From: Aldehydirespirator sp965204415
GTDB lineage: Bacteria; Actinomycetota; Acidimicrobiia; Acidimicrobiales; Aldehydirespiratoraceae
Length of the DNA stretch: 64,000 nt
Assembly: GCA_965204415.1 (NCBI GenBank)
Contig: CBDBEL010000003.1
Span: 372,001-436,000, forward strand
Direction of reading: 5' to 3'
The notes beneath the pieces were generated by a model. That model saw only the letters and a list, made by a program, of their open reading frames with translations, did not search any database and was not told where the DNA came from. Every line of letters starts with the position of its first letter. Positions within the stretch are counted from its first letter, which is position 1. This document shows, one piece after another, positions 7,538-16,624 of this stretch. Made by a program: the position numbers and the translations under genes.

Positions 7538-9588
7538 GCCGCCACCCTCTCGCGGGTTTCGAGCCAGCGGTTGATGCGAGCCGACGCACGGCGCTTGCCG
7601 TGCTCGACCAGACCCTCGGGATGTCGGGCGAACTGGATGGCCATCATGCCGAACAGGACCAGCCGCCAGCTGCCAGAAATGGGGAACAGTCCGGGCAGGT
7701 GGTCCTCGCCCCGCAGGATCCATGCCAGCAGGTCCCCTTTGAGGATCAGCGGCTCGAACAGGGCGAAGGCGGCCCCGGCCTGGATGGCTCCCTCCACGGT
7801 CCGGGCCCCCAGCGCGACCACGATCACCAGCCAGAACAGGGCGTTCACCGGACCGAAGTTGGTGCTGTAGTTCACGTTCTGCTGGTGCATGGACAGCAGC
7901 GCCCCGCCGAGTCCCGCGATGGCCGCCGACACCGCGAAGGCGATGATGCGGGCCCGGGCCGCCGAGATGCCGATCGACGCCGCGGCCACCTCGCTGCCCC
8001 GCAGCGCGGTGAGGGTCCGTCCGATGGTCCCCTCCCGCAGCTGGATCACGATGATCGACACGATTACCAGCACCACCACCGCCAGCACCAGGAACGCCCG
8101 GTCGCTGGCGAAGTCGATGGGGCCGATCAGCGGCCGGGGCACCCGGGTGCCGGTGAGCAGGGCTGTGGTCCCGCCCCCGACCCAGGAGAACTTGACCATC
8201 ACCGCGTCGAAGAAGAAGGCGAACGCCAGGGTGGCGATGGCCAGCCACACCCCGCCCAGGCGCAGCACCGGCAACGACAGCACCGCCCCGACCGCGGCCG
8301 CGACCCCCGCGCCCAGCAGAGCCGCGGCCAGAACCGACATGTTGAAGCGGTCCGCCATCTGGAAGATCACGAACCCGCCGATCGCCGCGAACGTCCCCTG
8401 GCACAGCGAGATCTGCCCGGCCATGCCGGTGATCACCGTCACCGACAGGTAGATCACCGCCATGATCACCGCGGTGGTTACCAGGTGCATCCAGAGCACA
8501 CCGGCCCTGAACCACACCACCGAGCCGACCACCGCGATGAACCCGGCGCCGAACAGCCGGATGAACAGGGTGAGCTTCGGATGCCGCTCCAGCGCGGCCA
8601 GGGCGGGAGGCGGCGGATCGACTCCCGACAGCGGATCGGAGGCCTCCCGCTCGCGTCCGATGGCCCGCCACAGCACCAGGATCGCGAACAGCACCACGAA
8701 CGGCAGCGACGGGGTGAGGTTCTCCTGGAAGGGCCGCAGCCAGGCGTGGTCGCCGGACCAGCGGGGCAGGAACGTGTTGAAGACCGCGATGAACCAGCCG
8801 AGACCCAGCCCGCCGAGCAGCGCCCGTGGCAGGCTCACCAGCTTCCCGACCGCGGCGGCCGCTACCGCGATCACCACCAGCGTGAAGAAGTCGTTGGAGA
8901 GCAGAGAATTGAACCTGGGGGCGATCAGCACGCCGGCCAGGCCCGCGAAGGTGCTCGACAGGGCCCAGGCGAACGCGGAGGTCCGGTCGGCGTTGACGCC
9001 GCTCAGCTCGGTCATCCGGGGGCTCTCCACCACCGCCCGCATAGCCAGGCCGATCATCGTGAACCGGAACAGCGCGGCGAGGAGCAGGGTGGCGGCCAGG
9101 GCCACCGCCATCATCGCCAGCTCGTCGCGGTTGAAGCGGTACACCCCGAAGGGGTCGTAGAACACACTGGACCCGTCGGGCATGATGCCGGTGATCTGCC
9201 GTCCGGCGACGGCCGTGAACCGGGCTGCCTGGTTGAACAGCTCCGGCAGAGCCACGCTCAAGCCGAGGGCCACCACCAGTTTGGAGACCGCCGAGGCGGT
9301 GCGCAGGTGCCGGAAGATCAGCCGTTCCAGGACCAGGCCGATCAGCGGGGCCAGCACGAAGGCCGAGACCACCAGCGCAGCCCACTTGGGCCAGCCCCAG
9401 AGGGTGTGAGCCTTGAAGTACATGGCCGCCGATATGTAGGCCTGGGCACCGAAGGCGAGGTTGAAGACCCCCGAGGTCTTGTAGGTCAGCACGAAGCCGA
9501 GAGCGACCAGGGCGTACACGGCCCCGGGCGGCGTGCCCTGGAGCAGGCCCCGGAACAGGTCCTCGAAGAAGCCGGCCGCACCGTTCAC
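7534..9588 (-). CDS. fused LivH-LivM branched-chain amino-acid-type ABC permease
   Basis: This is a single 684-residue membrane protein carrying both permease halves of a LIV-type importer. The N-terminal half (about 1-300) is LivH-like: YALVALGFVLTYKTSGVFNLAFG is its usual opening. The C-terminal half (about 345-660) is LivM-like: GMAGQISLCQGTFAAIGGF and TALRGSEVAAASIGI are LivM hallmarks. A proline-rich hydrophilic linker with SGVDPPPPALAALERHP joins them. The start is GTG 9588, with GAGGT eight bases upstream, 58 bp after the binding-protein gene. Most bacteria encode LivH and LivM separately, so this fusion fixes a 1:1 stoichiometry. Confidence 0.9.
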   Translation of the reverse strand: MNGAAGFFEDLFRGLLQGTPPGAVYALVALGFVLTYKTSGVFNLAFGAQAYISAAMYFKAHTLWGWPKWAALVVSAFVLAPLIGLVLERLIFRHLRTASAVSKLVVALGLSVALPELFNQAARFTAVAGRQITGIMPDGSSVFYDPFGVYRFNRDELAMMAVALAATLLLAALFRFTMIGLAMRAVVESPRMTELSGVNADRTSAFAWALSSTFAGLAGVLIAPRFNSLLSNDFFTLVVIAVAAAAVGKLVSLPRALLGGLGLGWFIAVFNTFLPRWSGDHAWLRPFQENLTPSLPFVVLFAILVLWRAIGREREASDPLSGVDPPPPALAALERHPKLTLFIRLFGAGFIAVVGSVVWFRAGVLWMHLVTTAVIMAVIYLSVTVITGMAGQISLCQGTFAAIGGFVIFQMADRFNMSVLAAALLGAGVAAAVGAVLSLPVLRLGGVWLAIATLAFAFFFDAVMVKFSWVGGGTTALLTGTRVPRPLIGPIDFASDRAFLVLAVVVLVIVSIIVIQLREGTIGRTLTALRGSEVAAASIGISAARARIIAFAVSAAIAGLGGALLSMHQQNVNYSTNFGPVNALFWLVIVVALGARTVEGAIQAGAAFALFEPLILKGDLLAWILRGEDHLPGLFPISGSWRLVLFGMMAIQFARHPEGLVEHGKRRASARINRWLETRERVAA

Positions 9589-9646
9589 TGTTCGGACCTC
9601 ACAAGCCGCTCGTGATCGGGGACCGACGCGAGATCGGTGACAGGAA

Positions 9647-11245
9647 TCAGCCGGCGAAGTCGGTGGGAGTCGGTTCCGACCATTCCTCGGTGTCGCCGGG
9701 CCAGCACATCCACGGTTCGGGCTGGAACCCGACGAAGGCACCGCCCTCCATCCGCACCGAAGACGTGCAGTGGAGTGCGTACGCATGGTCGTAGACGAAC
9801 GGCTCCACGGCGGTGTGCTGGCGGCTCCAGTCGACGGGGTTGATCAGACCACCGGCGTCGTAGGTGATCTGGTTGAGTGAGTTCACGAGGGACTGCCGGT
9901 CGAACTCGGGTCCCGCCTCCAGCAGACCGGTGACGAACAGGTCGGCGTTGATCCAGCCGACCAGCGTCTGCTCCGCCACCGGGCCCCCGTTGGCCGGTAC
10001 CCACTGGTCGTAGGCGTGGCGCAGCGGGCTGTCGACCTCGTACTCGAAGGCCGCGAACACCAGCAGGGCGTAGTCGCCCTCGAACAGATCGCCTGCTGCG
10101 GCGACGAACTCCTGGTCGTACGAGTTCGGATGCAGCATGGTGATCCGGTCCCGCACGCCCTGGCGCTCCAGCTCCTGGGCCAGGGTCAGCATGGCGTTCA
10201 GGTCCATGCAGGTGGCGATGAAGTCGACGCCGGCATCGACCATCTGGGTCACCTCGGGCCCGATGCCGTTCGGCAGGCCGTAGGCGATGTTGTCGTTGAA
10301 GTAGGCGACCTCCATCCCCAAGTCCGGGCCGTAGAGGTCGATCGAGTCGGCGAAGGCCCTGGCGCACACCTTGGAGGTCTCGGTGATGCCGTACCCGAGC
10401 AGCCCGACCCTGGTAGCGCCGGCCTGTGACACGATCCAGACGAAGCTCCGGATGGTGCAGGTGGGGCATCCGATCACATGGTTGCCGAAGATGTTGTCGC
10501 GGTCTACGGCCTCGGCGCCGTGGATGTTCCACACGAAGGTTGGAACCCCTGCGTTGTGGAGGTCGCCCCACCCCGAAGGAACGAGCGTGGCCTGGAACGC
10601 GGCGAGGCTGTTGTCGCCGTCGATGACCTCGAGCGAACGCTGCTGGTTGTAGCCGAGCTCGTCATCGAGAAGCTCGCCGATCACGAGCCTGCGCCCGTAG
10701 ACGCCGCCCGCGTCGTTGACGTAGTCGAAGTACGCCTGGATCCCGGTGTGGAAGCACGGCAGGATGCAGGTCCCCAGGATGTTGTTCTTGCCGGTGCCGA
10801 TCACCGCCACCCGGATCTCGTCGTCGGTGACTCCGGGCACGCCTTCGAGGGCTACGAAGTCGTGCCGCTGGGGGTAGGGGTCGACGGGCGCCGCGACGAC
10901 CGGCTCGCTGGTCGTCGTCGGGGCGGGCTCGTCGGTCTTGGGTCCGGGCGCCTCTTCTGTGGTGTCGGGCTCAGCCGTGGCCGGCTCGGGAGCCTCTTCG
11001 GTGGTGTCCGGCTCGGCGGTGTCGGGCTCGGTCGGCTCATCCGTCTCGGCGGCGTCCGGCTCCGGAGCCTCCACCACGGTGTCCGGCCGTGAGGCGTCGA
11101 CAGCCGTCGTGGTCGGCGCGGCTGTGGTTGGTGTGGCGGGGTCAGGGGTGGGTGTGGCCCCGTCGCCGCTGGGGCTGTTGCCGCAGGCTGCAGCCAGCAT
11201 GACCGTGGCACACAGCACGGCGGTCGTGCGTCGGATTCGGAACAT
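9647..11245 (-). CDS. ABC transporter substrate-binding lipoprotein (LIV type)
   Basis: This is the periplasmic-binding-protein-like receptor of the LIV-type importer, 532 residues, anchored as a lipoprotein. A signal peptide ends in the lipobox LAAAC, with C21 as the lipidated cysteine. Residues about 22-125 form a Thr/Pro/Glu/Asp-rich linker containing two copies of a TAEPDTTEEAP unit, a cell-surface spacer common in actinobacterial lipoproteins. The type I binding fold follows, starting at EIRVAVIGTG. The ATG at 11245 is supported by a strong GGGAGGGAGCG ribosome-binding site, so the longer open frame upstream is not used. It is the first gene of the liv operon, and repeat A1 lies just before it. 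Confidence 0.9.
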   Translation of the reverse strand: MFRIRRTTAVLCATVMLAAACGNSPSGDGATPTPDPATPTTAAPTTTAVDASRPDTVVEAPEPDAAETDEPTEPDTAEPDTTEEAPEPATAEPDTTEEAPGPKTDEPAPTTTSEPVVAAPVDPYPQRHDFVALEGVPGVTDDEIRVAVIGTGKNNILGTCILPCFHTGIQAYFDYVNDAGGVYGRRLVIGELLDDELGYNQQRSLEVIDGDNSLAAFQATLVPSGWGDLHNAGVPTFVWNIHGAEAVDRDNIFGNHVIGCPTCTIRSFVWIVSQAGATRVGLLGYGITETSKVCARAFADSIDLYGPDLGMEVAYFNDNIAYGLPNGIGPEVTQMVDAGVDFIATCMDLNAMLTLAQELERQGVRDRITMLHPNSYDQEFVAAAGDLFEGDYALLVFAAFEYEVDSPLRHAYDQWVPANGGPVAEQTLVGWINADLFVTGLLEAGPEFDRQSLVNSLNQITYDAGGLINPVDWSRQHTAVEPFVYDHAYALHCTSSVRMEGGAFVGFQPEPWMCWPGDTEEWSEPTPTDFAG

Positions 11246-11283
11246 CGCTCCCTCCCGGAATCGCACAGTAGTGCAGCCTATTC

Positions 11284-11422
11284 TTAGAGGCCGAGCGGAT
11301 AGGCGGGACAACGCGGCCCATACGGTGCGAGGCCGTGGCCCGAGCGGCCCGTGAGCGCAGCGAACAAGAGCGGGAATGACACCGCTGCGACGCGACGGGC
11401 TCTCGCCTATCAGCGTGGCTCC
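11284..11422 (+). repeat. repeat family A, copy A1
   Basis: This is a near-full copy of a repeat of about 137 bp. It begins TTAGAGGCC and continues GAGCGGATAGGC; the far end reads GCCTATCAGCGTGGC, an inverted match with one substitution. The interior includes GTGAGCGCAGCGAACAAGAG, shared by every copy. It lies between the liv binding-protein start and the molybdenum-hydroxylase large-subunit stop. There is no coding capacity. Confidence 0.9.
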
Positions 11423-11436
11423 TTGGACCGCCTTCG

Positions 11437-13749
11437 CTACCGCTCGGCTATCAGGTCCGAAGGGCGGACGGGTGCTCGGGGAAGTTCCAGGCCGGTGGCG
11501 TCGCGCAGCGCGTTGAGGATGGCCGGCGTGGACGACAGGTTGGGGGGCTCGCCGACGCCGTTGAGCCCGTACGGGGAGTCGGGGTGGGGGAACTCGAAGA
11601 TCTTCATGGGCATGGGCGGGACGTCGAGCATGGTGGGGATCAGGTAGTCGGTGAAGGACGGGTTGCGGATACGGCCGCCGGTGATCTGGAGCTCCTCCAT
11701 GACCGCCAGACCTAGGCCCTGGACGGTGCCGCCCTCGATCTGGCCCTCGACCCCGGCCGGGTTCATGGCCTTGCCGACGTCCTGGGCGGTGGCCATCTCG
11801 ACCACCTTGACCAGGCCCAGCTCGACGTCCACGTCCACGACTGCCCGGTGGGCGGCATAGGCGAACGCGACGTGGGCGTTGCCCTGGCCGCGCTCGTCAT
11901 CGACGGGCTCGGTGGGGCGGTGGCGGTAGGTGAAGGCGTGCGACACGGACTCGGGTCCCAGCACCTCGGCCACCGGCACCAGCGGATGACCGTCGCCGCC
12001 GCGGATCTCGGGACCATCCAGGGACAGTTCACCGGCTTGACGGTCCAGCACCGCCGCGGCGCGCGCCAGGATCTCATCTCGAACCAGCCCGCACGCGCCG
12101 ACCACCGCACCCGCGGTCATCCAGCTCTGTCTCGACGCTGACGAGGCCCCCGACTCGGCGATGTCGGTGTCCTTGTCTCGCAGCTCCACGGTCCGCACCC
12201 CTAGCTCGGTGCGAGCGATCTGAGCCTCCAGCGTCACCACGCCCTGACCGAGTTCGGGGCCGGCGCAGTAGACCTCGGCGACCGGCTCGCCGTCCCGGAT
12301 CCACACCGTGACCCGGGCGGTGCAGGTGTCGTCCATCCCGCCGGAGAAGCCGATGGCCTTCATGCCCAGCGCATAGCCCACCCCCCGGCGGATGCCCTCC
12401 CCCCGGGTGACGTTGCCGACACCACCGGGGCGGGCCCGCATGTCGGCGGCCTCGTGATCGGCGCCGGCGGGCAACGGCAGGTCGCGCAGGTATGACAGGA
12501 TCTCCTGCACCGGTGCCGGCCCGTCGACCGGCTGCCCGGTGGGCAGGAGGTCGCCCTCGCCGATGGCGTTGCGCATTCGCAGCTCCAGCGGGTGCAGGTC
12601 CAGTTCGCCGGCCAGCCGATCCATGGCCGACTCGATGGCGTAGCACGACTGCACCGCGCCGAAGCCCCGCATCGCCCCGCAGGGCGGGTTGTTGGTGTAG
12701 GTGGCGTAGCCGTCGATCTCGACATTGGCCACGTCGTAGGCGCCGGCCGCGAAGTAGCAGCCGTTGGCGATCACCACCTGCGAGGTGGATGTGTAGGCGC
12801 CGCCGTCGAGCACCAGCCGCACCTTCGTGAACACCAGCCGACCGTCGCGGGTCGCCCCCAGTTCGATGTCGGCGATGGCCGGGTGGCGGTGGACGTGGCC
12901 GAAGAAGGACTCCTCGCGGCTGTAGACCATGCGCACCGGCCGGGCCGTGCGCAGGGCCAGCATGCAGGCGTGGATGTGGACGTTGAGGTCCTCCTTGCCG
13001 CCGAAGGCACCCCCGACACCCGACAGCACCAGCCGCACCTTGTCCAGTGGCAGGCCCAGGCAGTCGGCCACCTGCTGCTGATCGAGGTGGAGGTTCTGGC
13101 ACGACACGTAGAGCTCCACGCCGCCGTCACCGACCGGGACGGCCAGACCCGACTCCGGCCCCAGGAACGCAGGATCCTGGGTGCCCATCTCGTAGCGGCC
13201 CTCGACGACGACATCGGCCAGGGCGCGGGCCGCGCCCACGTCGCCGTGGCGGATCCTCACGTGACGGGCCAGACCCCCGCCGAACAGACCCTCGACCTGC
13301 CCGGTCAGCGACGACTCCGGATCGGTGTTGGGCACCAGCTCCTCGTAGTCCACCACGATCAGTTGGCACGCCCGCCGGGCGATCTCGGGATGGGTGGCCG
13401 CCACCACCGCCACCGGCTCGCCCTGGTACCTCACCTCGTCGAAGGCCAGCACCGGCTGGTCGTAGACCTTCATGCCGTACGTCCTGGAGCCGGGCACGTC
13501 CCGGTGGGTGAGCACGCACCTCACACCGTCGAGTCCTTCCGCCTGCGACGTGTCGATCCCCAGGATCCGCGCCCTCGGATGCGGGCTCCGCAGGGTGACC
13601 CCCCACAGGGACCCGTCGTGGTACTCGTCGGAGGAGTAGATGAACGAGCCGTCCACCTTGGGCACGCCGTCGGGCCGGGTCGCCGACGCCCCCACGCCGT
13701 CCACCACCGAGGGGATCGTGACCCGCCTAGGAGTCTCGGTGACCGTCAT
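11437..13749 (-). CDS. molybdenum hydroxylase large subunit (xanthine dehydrogenase family)
   Basis: This is a 770-residue molybdopterin-cytosine-dinucleotide-type catalytic subunit of the xanthine dehydrogenase / aldehyde oxidase family. Visible motifs are GVGGAFGGKED (cofactor contact), GAMRGFGA, and GVGEPP near the C-terminus, holding the glutamate that normally acts as the active-site base. The CO-dehydrogenase active-site loop AYRCSFR is absent, so CO oxidation is unlikely; hydroxylation of an N-heterocycle or aldehyde is the better guess. It is the last gene of the order FAD subunit, iron-sulfur subunit, large subunit. The ATG at 13749 lies 16 bp after the small-subunit stop. Confidence 0.9.
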   Translation of the reverse strand: MTVTETPRRVTIPSVVDGVGASATRPDGVPKVDGSFIYSSDEYHDGSLWGVTLRSPHPRARILGIDTSQAEGLDGVRCVLTHRDVPGSRTYGMKVYDQPVLAFDEVRYQGEPVAVVAATHPEIARRACQLIVVDYEELVPNTDPESSLTGQVEGLFGGGLARHVRIRHGDVGAARALADVVVEGRYEMGTQDPAFLGPESGLAVPVGDGGVELYVSCQNLHLDQQQVADCLGLPLDKVRLVLSGVGGAFGGKEDLNVHIHACMLALRTARPVRMVYSREESFFGHVHRHPAIADIELGATRDGRLVFTKVRLVLDGGAYTSTSQVVIANGCYFAAGAYDVANVEIDGYATYTNNPPCGAMRGFGAVQSCYAIESAMDRLAGELDLHPLELRMRNAIGEGDLLPTGQPVDGPAPVQEILSYLRDLPLPAGADHEAADMRARPGGVGNVTRGEGIRRGVGYALGMKAIGFSGGMDDTCTARVTVWIRDGEPVAEVYCAGPELGQGVVTLEAQIARTELGVRTVELRDKDTDIAESGASSASRQSWMTAGAVVGACGLVRDEILARAAAVLDRQAGELSLDGPEIRGGDGHPLVPVAEVLGPESVSHAFTYRHRPTEPVDDERGQGNAHVAFAYAAHRAVVDVDVELGLVKVVEMATAQDVGKAMNPAGVEGQIEGGTVQGLGLAVMEELQITGGRIRNPSFTDYLIPTMLDVPPMPMKIFEFPHPDSPYGLNGVGEPPNLSSTPAILNALRDATGLELPRAPVRPSDLIAER

Positions 13750-13765
13750 CGCCGGCCCGTTGTGG

Positions 13766-14235
<470 letters not shown>

Positions 14236-14239
<4 letters not shown>

Positions 14240-15261
14240 GCGTCAACCTCCGCCTCTACCTCGGCCTCTGGCAGCTCTGCGAGTGCCCAGTTGAGGCAGC
14301 GGCGGCCCAGCACCGAGAGCGCGTGCCGCCGGTACGCGGCGCTGCCCCGCACATCGTCGATCGGGGAGGCGGCCTCCGCTACCAGGGCCCCGAACTGCCG
14401 GGCCACGCCCTCGTCAACGGTGGGCCCGTCCCAGGCGCTCACGGCCGGCGGGTCCTGTCGTCGAGGCCGTCCGACCGACGGGGCTTCGCCCCATTGTCGG
14501 TCGGCCGTTCCTCGCCGCCACCCGCCGGCCTTTTGGGTCGCGCTCGTTTGTCGGTCGGCCAGGACGTCCTCGAGCATCTGCTCGGCGGCCCGGGCCCGCA
14601 GCGGGGTCGGACCGGCCGAGCCGATCCCGGTCCCGACACGGCGACCGGCCACGTCCAGGTTCAGCGCGAACGACACGGTGGCTATCACCATGGCGTTGCG
14701 GGGCCCGACCTTGGCGAACTGCTGCGGACCAGCAGCCGCCGGTACCAGCACCGCCCGGATCAGCTCATCGGGCTCGAGGGCGCTGCGCTTGGGACCGAGG
14801 AAGAAGTCGTCGATGTCGATGAGGCGCGGGCCCCGCACCGACTCGACCTCCACCTGCGCCCAGCAAGCCAGCAGCACCGGATGGGAGTCGCCGGCCGGCG
14901 AGGCGGTGGCGAGGTTGCCGGCCACCGTGCCCCGGTTGCGGATCTGGGGAGAACCGACCGTGCGGGCCGCCTGGGCCAGCGCGGGGCACAAGTCGCTGAG
15001 CTCCTCGATGATCCGGGTGAAGGAGACTCCCGCGCCGATACGCACCGTCCGGCCGTCGTCGAACAGCTCCCAGGAGTCGAGCCCCTCGATCGATGTCAGA
15101 TCCAGGAGCGTGGCCGGCCGGGCCCGGCCGAAGTTGATGTCGACCATGAGGTCGGTGCCCCCGCAGATGGGGGACGCGTCGGGATACTGGGAGCGCAGCA
15201 GCATCGCGCCCCGCCACGACGACGGACGCAGCATCGGCCCGGACGCCAGTGGGACCTCCAT
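14236..15261 (-). CDS. molybdenum hydroxylase FAD-binding subunit with in-frame repeat insertion
   Basis: This is the FAD-binding medium subunit of the molybdenum hydroxylase (CoxM/XdhB type), 341 residues. PICGGTDLMVDI near the N-terminus and IRNRGTVAGNLATASPAGD are the classical FAD contacts; the C-terminal domain has PIDDVRGSAAYRR. Between RAAEQMLEDVLADR and DGPTVDEGVARQ lies an extra segment of about 40 Arg/Gly/Pro-rich residues encoded by repeat B1, kept in frame and without stops. Typical members are about 290 residues, so the excess length is largely explained by this insertion in the C-terminal domain. It is the first gene of the operon and is divergent from an acyl-CoA dehydrogenase 53 bp away. 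Whether the protein is still functional is unknown. Confidence 0.88.
14443..14530 (+). repeat. repeat family B, copy B1 (inside a coding sequence)
   Basis: This is an 88-bp core with perfect 11-bp inverted ends (GGCCGGCGGGT / ACCCGCCGGCC). Inside is a 9-bp stem, CCGACCGAC / GTCGGTCGG, enclosing a GGGGCTTCGCCCC hairpin. A tail similar to other copies (TTTTGGGTCGCG) follows. It lies in frame within the FAD-subunit gene of the molybdenum hydroxylase. Confidence 0.88.
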
Positions 15262-15314
15262 GGTTGGTCAGTCTTGCACGGCCCACGAGCCGAACCGGTA
15301 CGCTGCCGAACAGG

Positions 15315-16517
15315 GTGCGCCTGACGTATTCACCTGAGGTGGAGGCATTCAGGGCCGAGTTCTCGGCCTGGCTCGACGCCAACCTGCCCGACGAGGCGGC
15401 CACGGTCATGCGACCCCGGTCCAGCGCCGACATACCGGCCTGGTCGCGGAGTTTCCAGCGCCGCATGTTCGACGACGGCTGGCTGGTGCCCGGCTACCCG
15501 CCCGAGTTCGGCGGGCGCAACGCCGGCCTCTACGAGCAGGCGGTGTTCTGGGAGGAGCTCGGACGGCGCCGCATCACCCAGAGCTTCAACCCTCAGGGAC
15601 TGGGCATCGTCAGCGCGTCCATCATCACCTTCGGCACCGACGAGCAGAAGCACCGTTGGGCGGTGCCGATCATGCGGGCTGAGAGGACCGCGGCGCTGGG
15701 CATGAGCGAGCCGGGCGCGGGCAGCGACCTGGCCGGGCTGTCCACCCGGGCGGTGCTGGACGGCGACCGCTTCATCGTCAACGGCCAGAAGGTGTGGACC
15801 TCCGGCGCCCATCACGCCGATGTGCTGCTGGCCTTCGTGCGCACCGACCCCGACGTGCCCAAGCACAAGGGGATCTCCGCGCTGATCATCGAGACCGACA
15901 CACCCGGTCTGGAGCGCCGGCCCTTCCGCGACATCGCCCGCTCAGAACCGGACTTCAACGAGGTGTTCTTCGACGACGTCGAGGTTCCCCGCGAGAACCT
16001 GGTCGGCGAGCTCGACGACGGCTGGCGGGTCTGCACCGGCTCGCTCGCCCATGAGCGCGAGATGCTGTGGATCCTCTGGTCTCAGGGCCTCGACCGGATG
16101 CTCGACGACATGCTCGAACAACTCAACGACGGCGCCGGTGCGGGCCCGGCCAGCGACCCGGTGGTGCTCGACGGGCTCGGAAGCTCGATCATCGACTCGT
16201 GGGCGCTGCGCCTGCTGGGCCAGCGCCAGCTGGCCGGCAGCCAGCGGGGCCTGCATGTGGCCGACCAGTCGTTGCTGAAGCTGCTGGGCTCGGAGGCCCA
16301 GCAGAAGCTGGCCCTGCTGATGCTGGAGTCGCTGGGGCCGGCCGGGCTGGACCGCACCGTGCCGCCGGGCGCGCAGTCGCCCTACGAGAGCGACCGGGCC
16401 GCCCTGTCGTGGGCCGACCGCTACTTCTTCACCTTCGCGGGCACCATCAGCGGCGGCACCAGCGAGATCCACCGCAACATCATCGCCGAGCGGGTCCTCG
16501 GCCAACCCAGGGGCTAG
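15315..16517 (+). CDS. acyl-CoA dehydrogenase, about 400 aa
   Basis: This is an FAD-dependent acyl-CoA dehydrogenase that introduces an alpha-beta double bond into an acyl-CoA. The middle-domain signature SEPGAGSDLAGL and KVWTSGAHHADV are clear, as is the C-terminal GGTSEIHRNIIAERVLG that contacts FAD. I start at GTG 15315 (RLTYSPEVEAFRAEF), because the longer open frame runs into the divergent gene. It lies 107 bp before a shorter acyl-CoA dehydrogenase on the same strand. Such long/short pairs form alpha2beta2 enzymes in actinobacterial steroid side-chain degradation (FadE26-27, FadE28-29); the same is inferred here. Confidence 0.9.
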   Translation: MRLTYSPEVEAFRAEFSAWLDANLPDEAATVMRPRSSADIPAWSRSFQRRMFDDGWLVPGYPPEFGGRNAGLYEQAVFWEELGRRRITQSFNPQGLGIVSASIITFGTDEQKHRWAVPIMRAERTAALGMSEPGAGSDLAGLSTRAVLDGDRFIVNGQKVWTSGAHHADVLLAFVRTDPDVPKHKGISALIIETDTPGLERRPFRDIARSEPDFNEVFFDDVEVPRENLVGELDDGWRVCTGSLAHEREMLWILWSQGLDRMLDDMLEQLNDGAGAGPASDPVVLDGLGSSIIDSWALRLLGQRQLAGSQRGLHVADQSLLKLLGSEAQQKLALLMLESLGPAGLDRTVPPGAQSPYESDRAALSWADRYFFTFAGTISGGTSEIHRNIIAERVLGQPRG

Positions 16518-16624
16518 CGATGCCCATCATCGCCTTCCGGGCCCGAAGTTGGGGCGGATTTTGGGTGTCCAGTGCCCAGTGCGTCGCCGATTTCGGGTTG
16601 GAAACCCGCGGGACGGGCTGAGCG

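Noticed and set aside
7600..9615. A 671-codon open frame antisense to the liv permease
   Set aside because: It is a shadow of the GC-rich permease gene: low-complexity Gln/Asp/His/Arg composition, no recognisable domain, and the opposite strand encodes a clear LivH-LivM protein.
10930..11170. Short repeats in the substrate-binding protein gene considered as a CRISPR-like or phage repeat
   Set aside because: They encode the Thr/Glu/Pro-rich linker of a lipoprotein in frame, with no spacers or cas genes; ordinary low-complexity coding sequence.
16517..16533. GCGATG-5-CATCGC hairpin after the first acyl-CoA dehydrogenase as a terminator
   Set aside because: The stem is short, has no T-run, and lies between two genes that look like co-transcribed partners.
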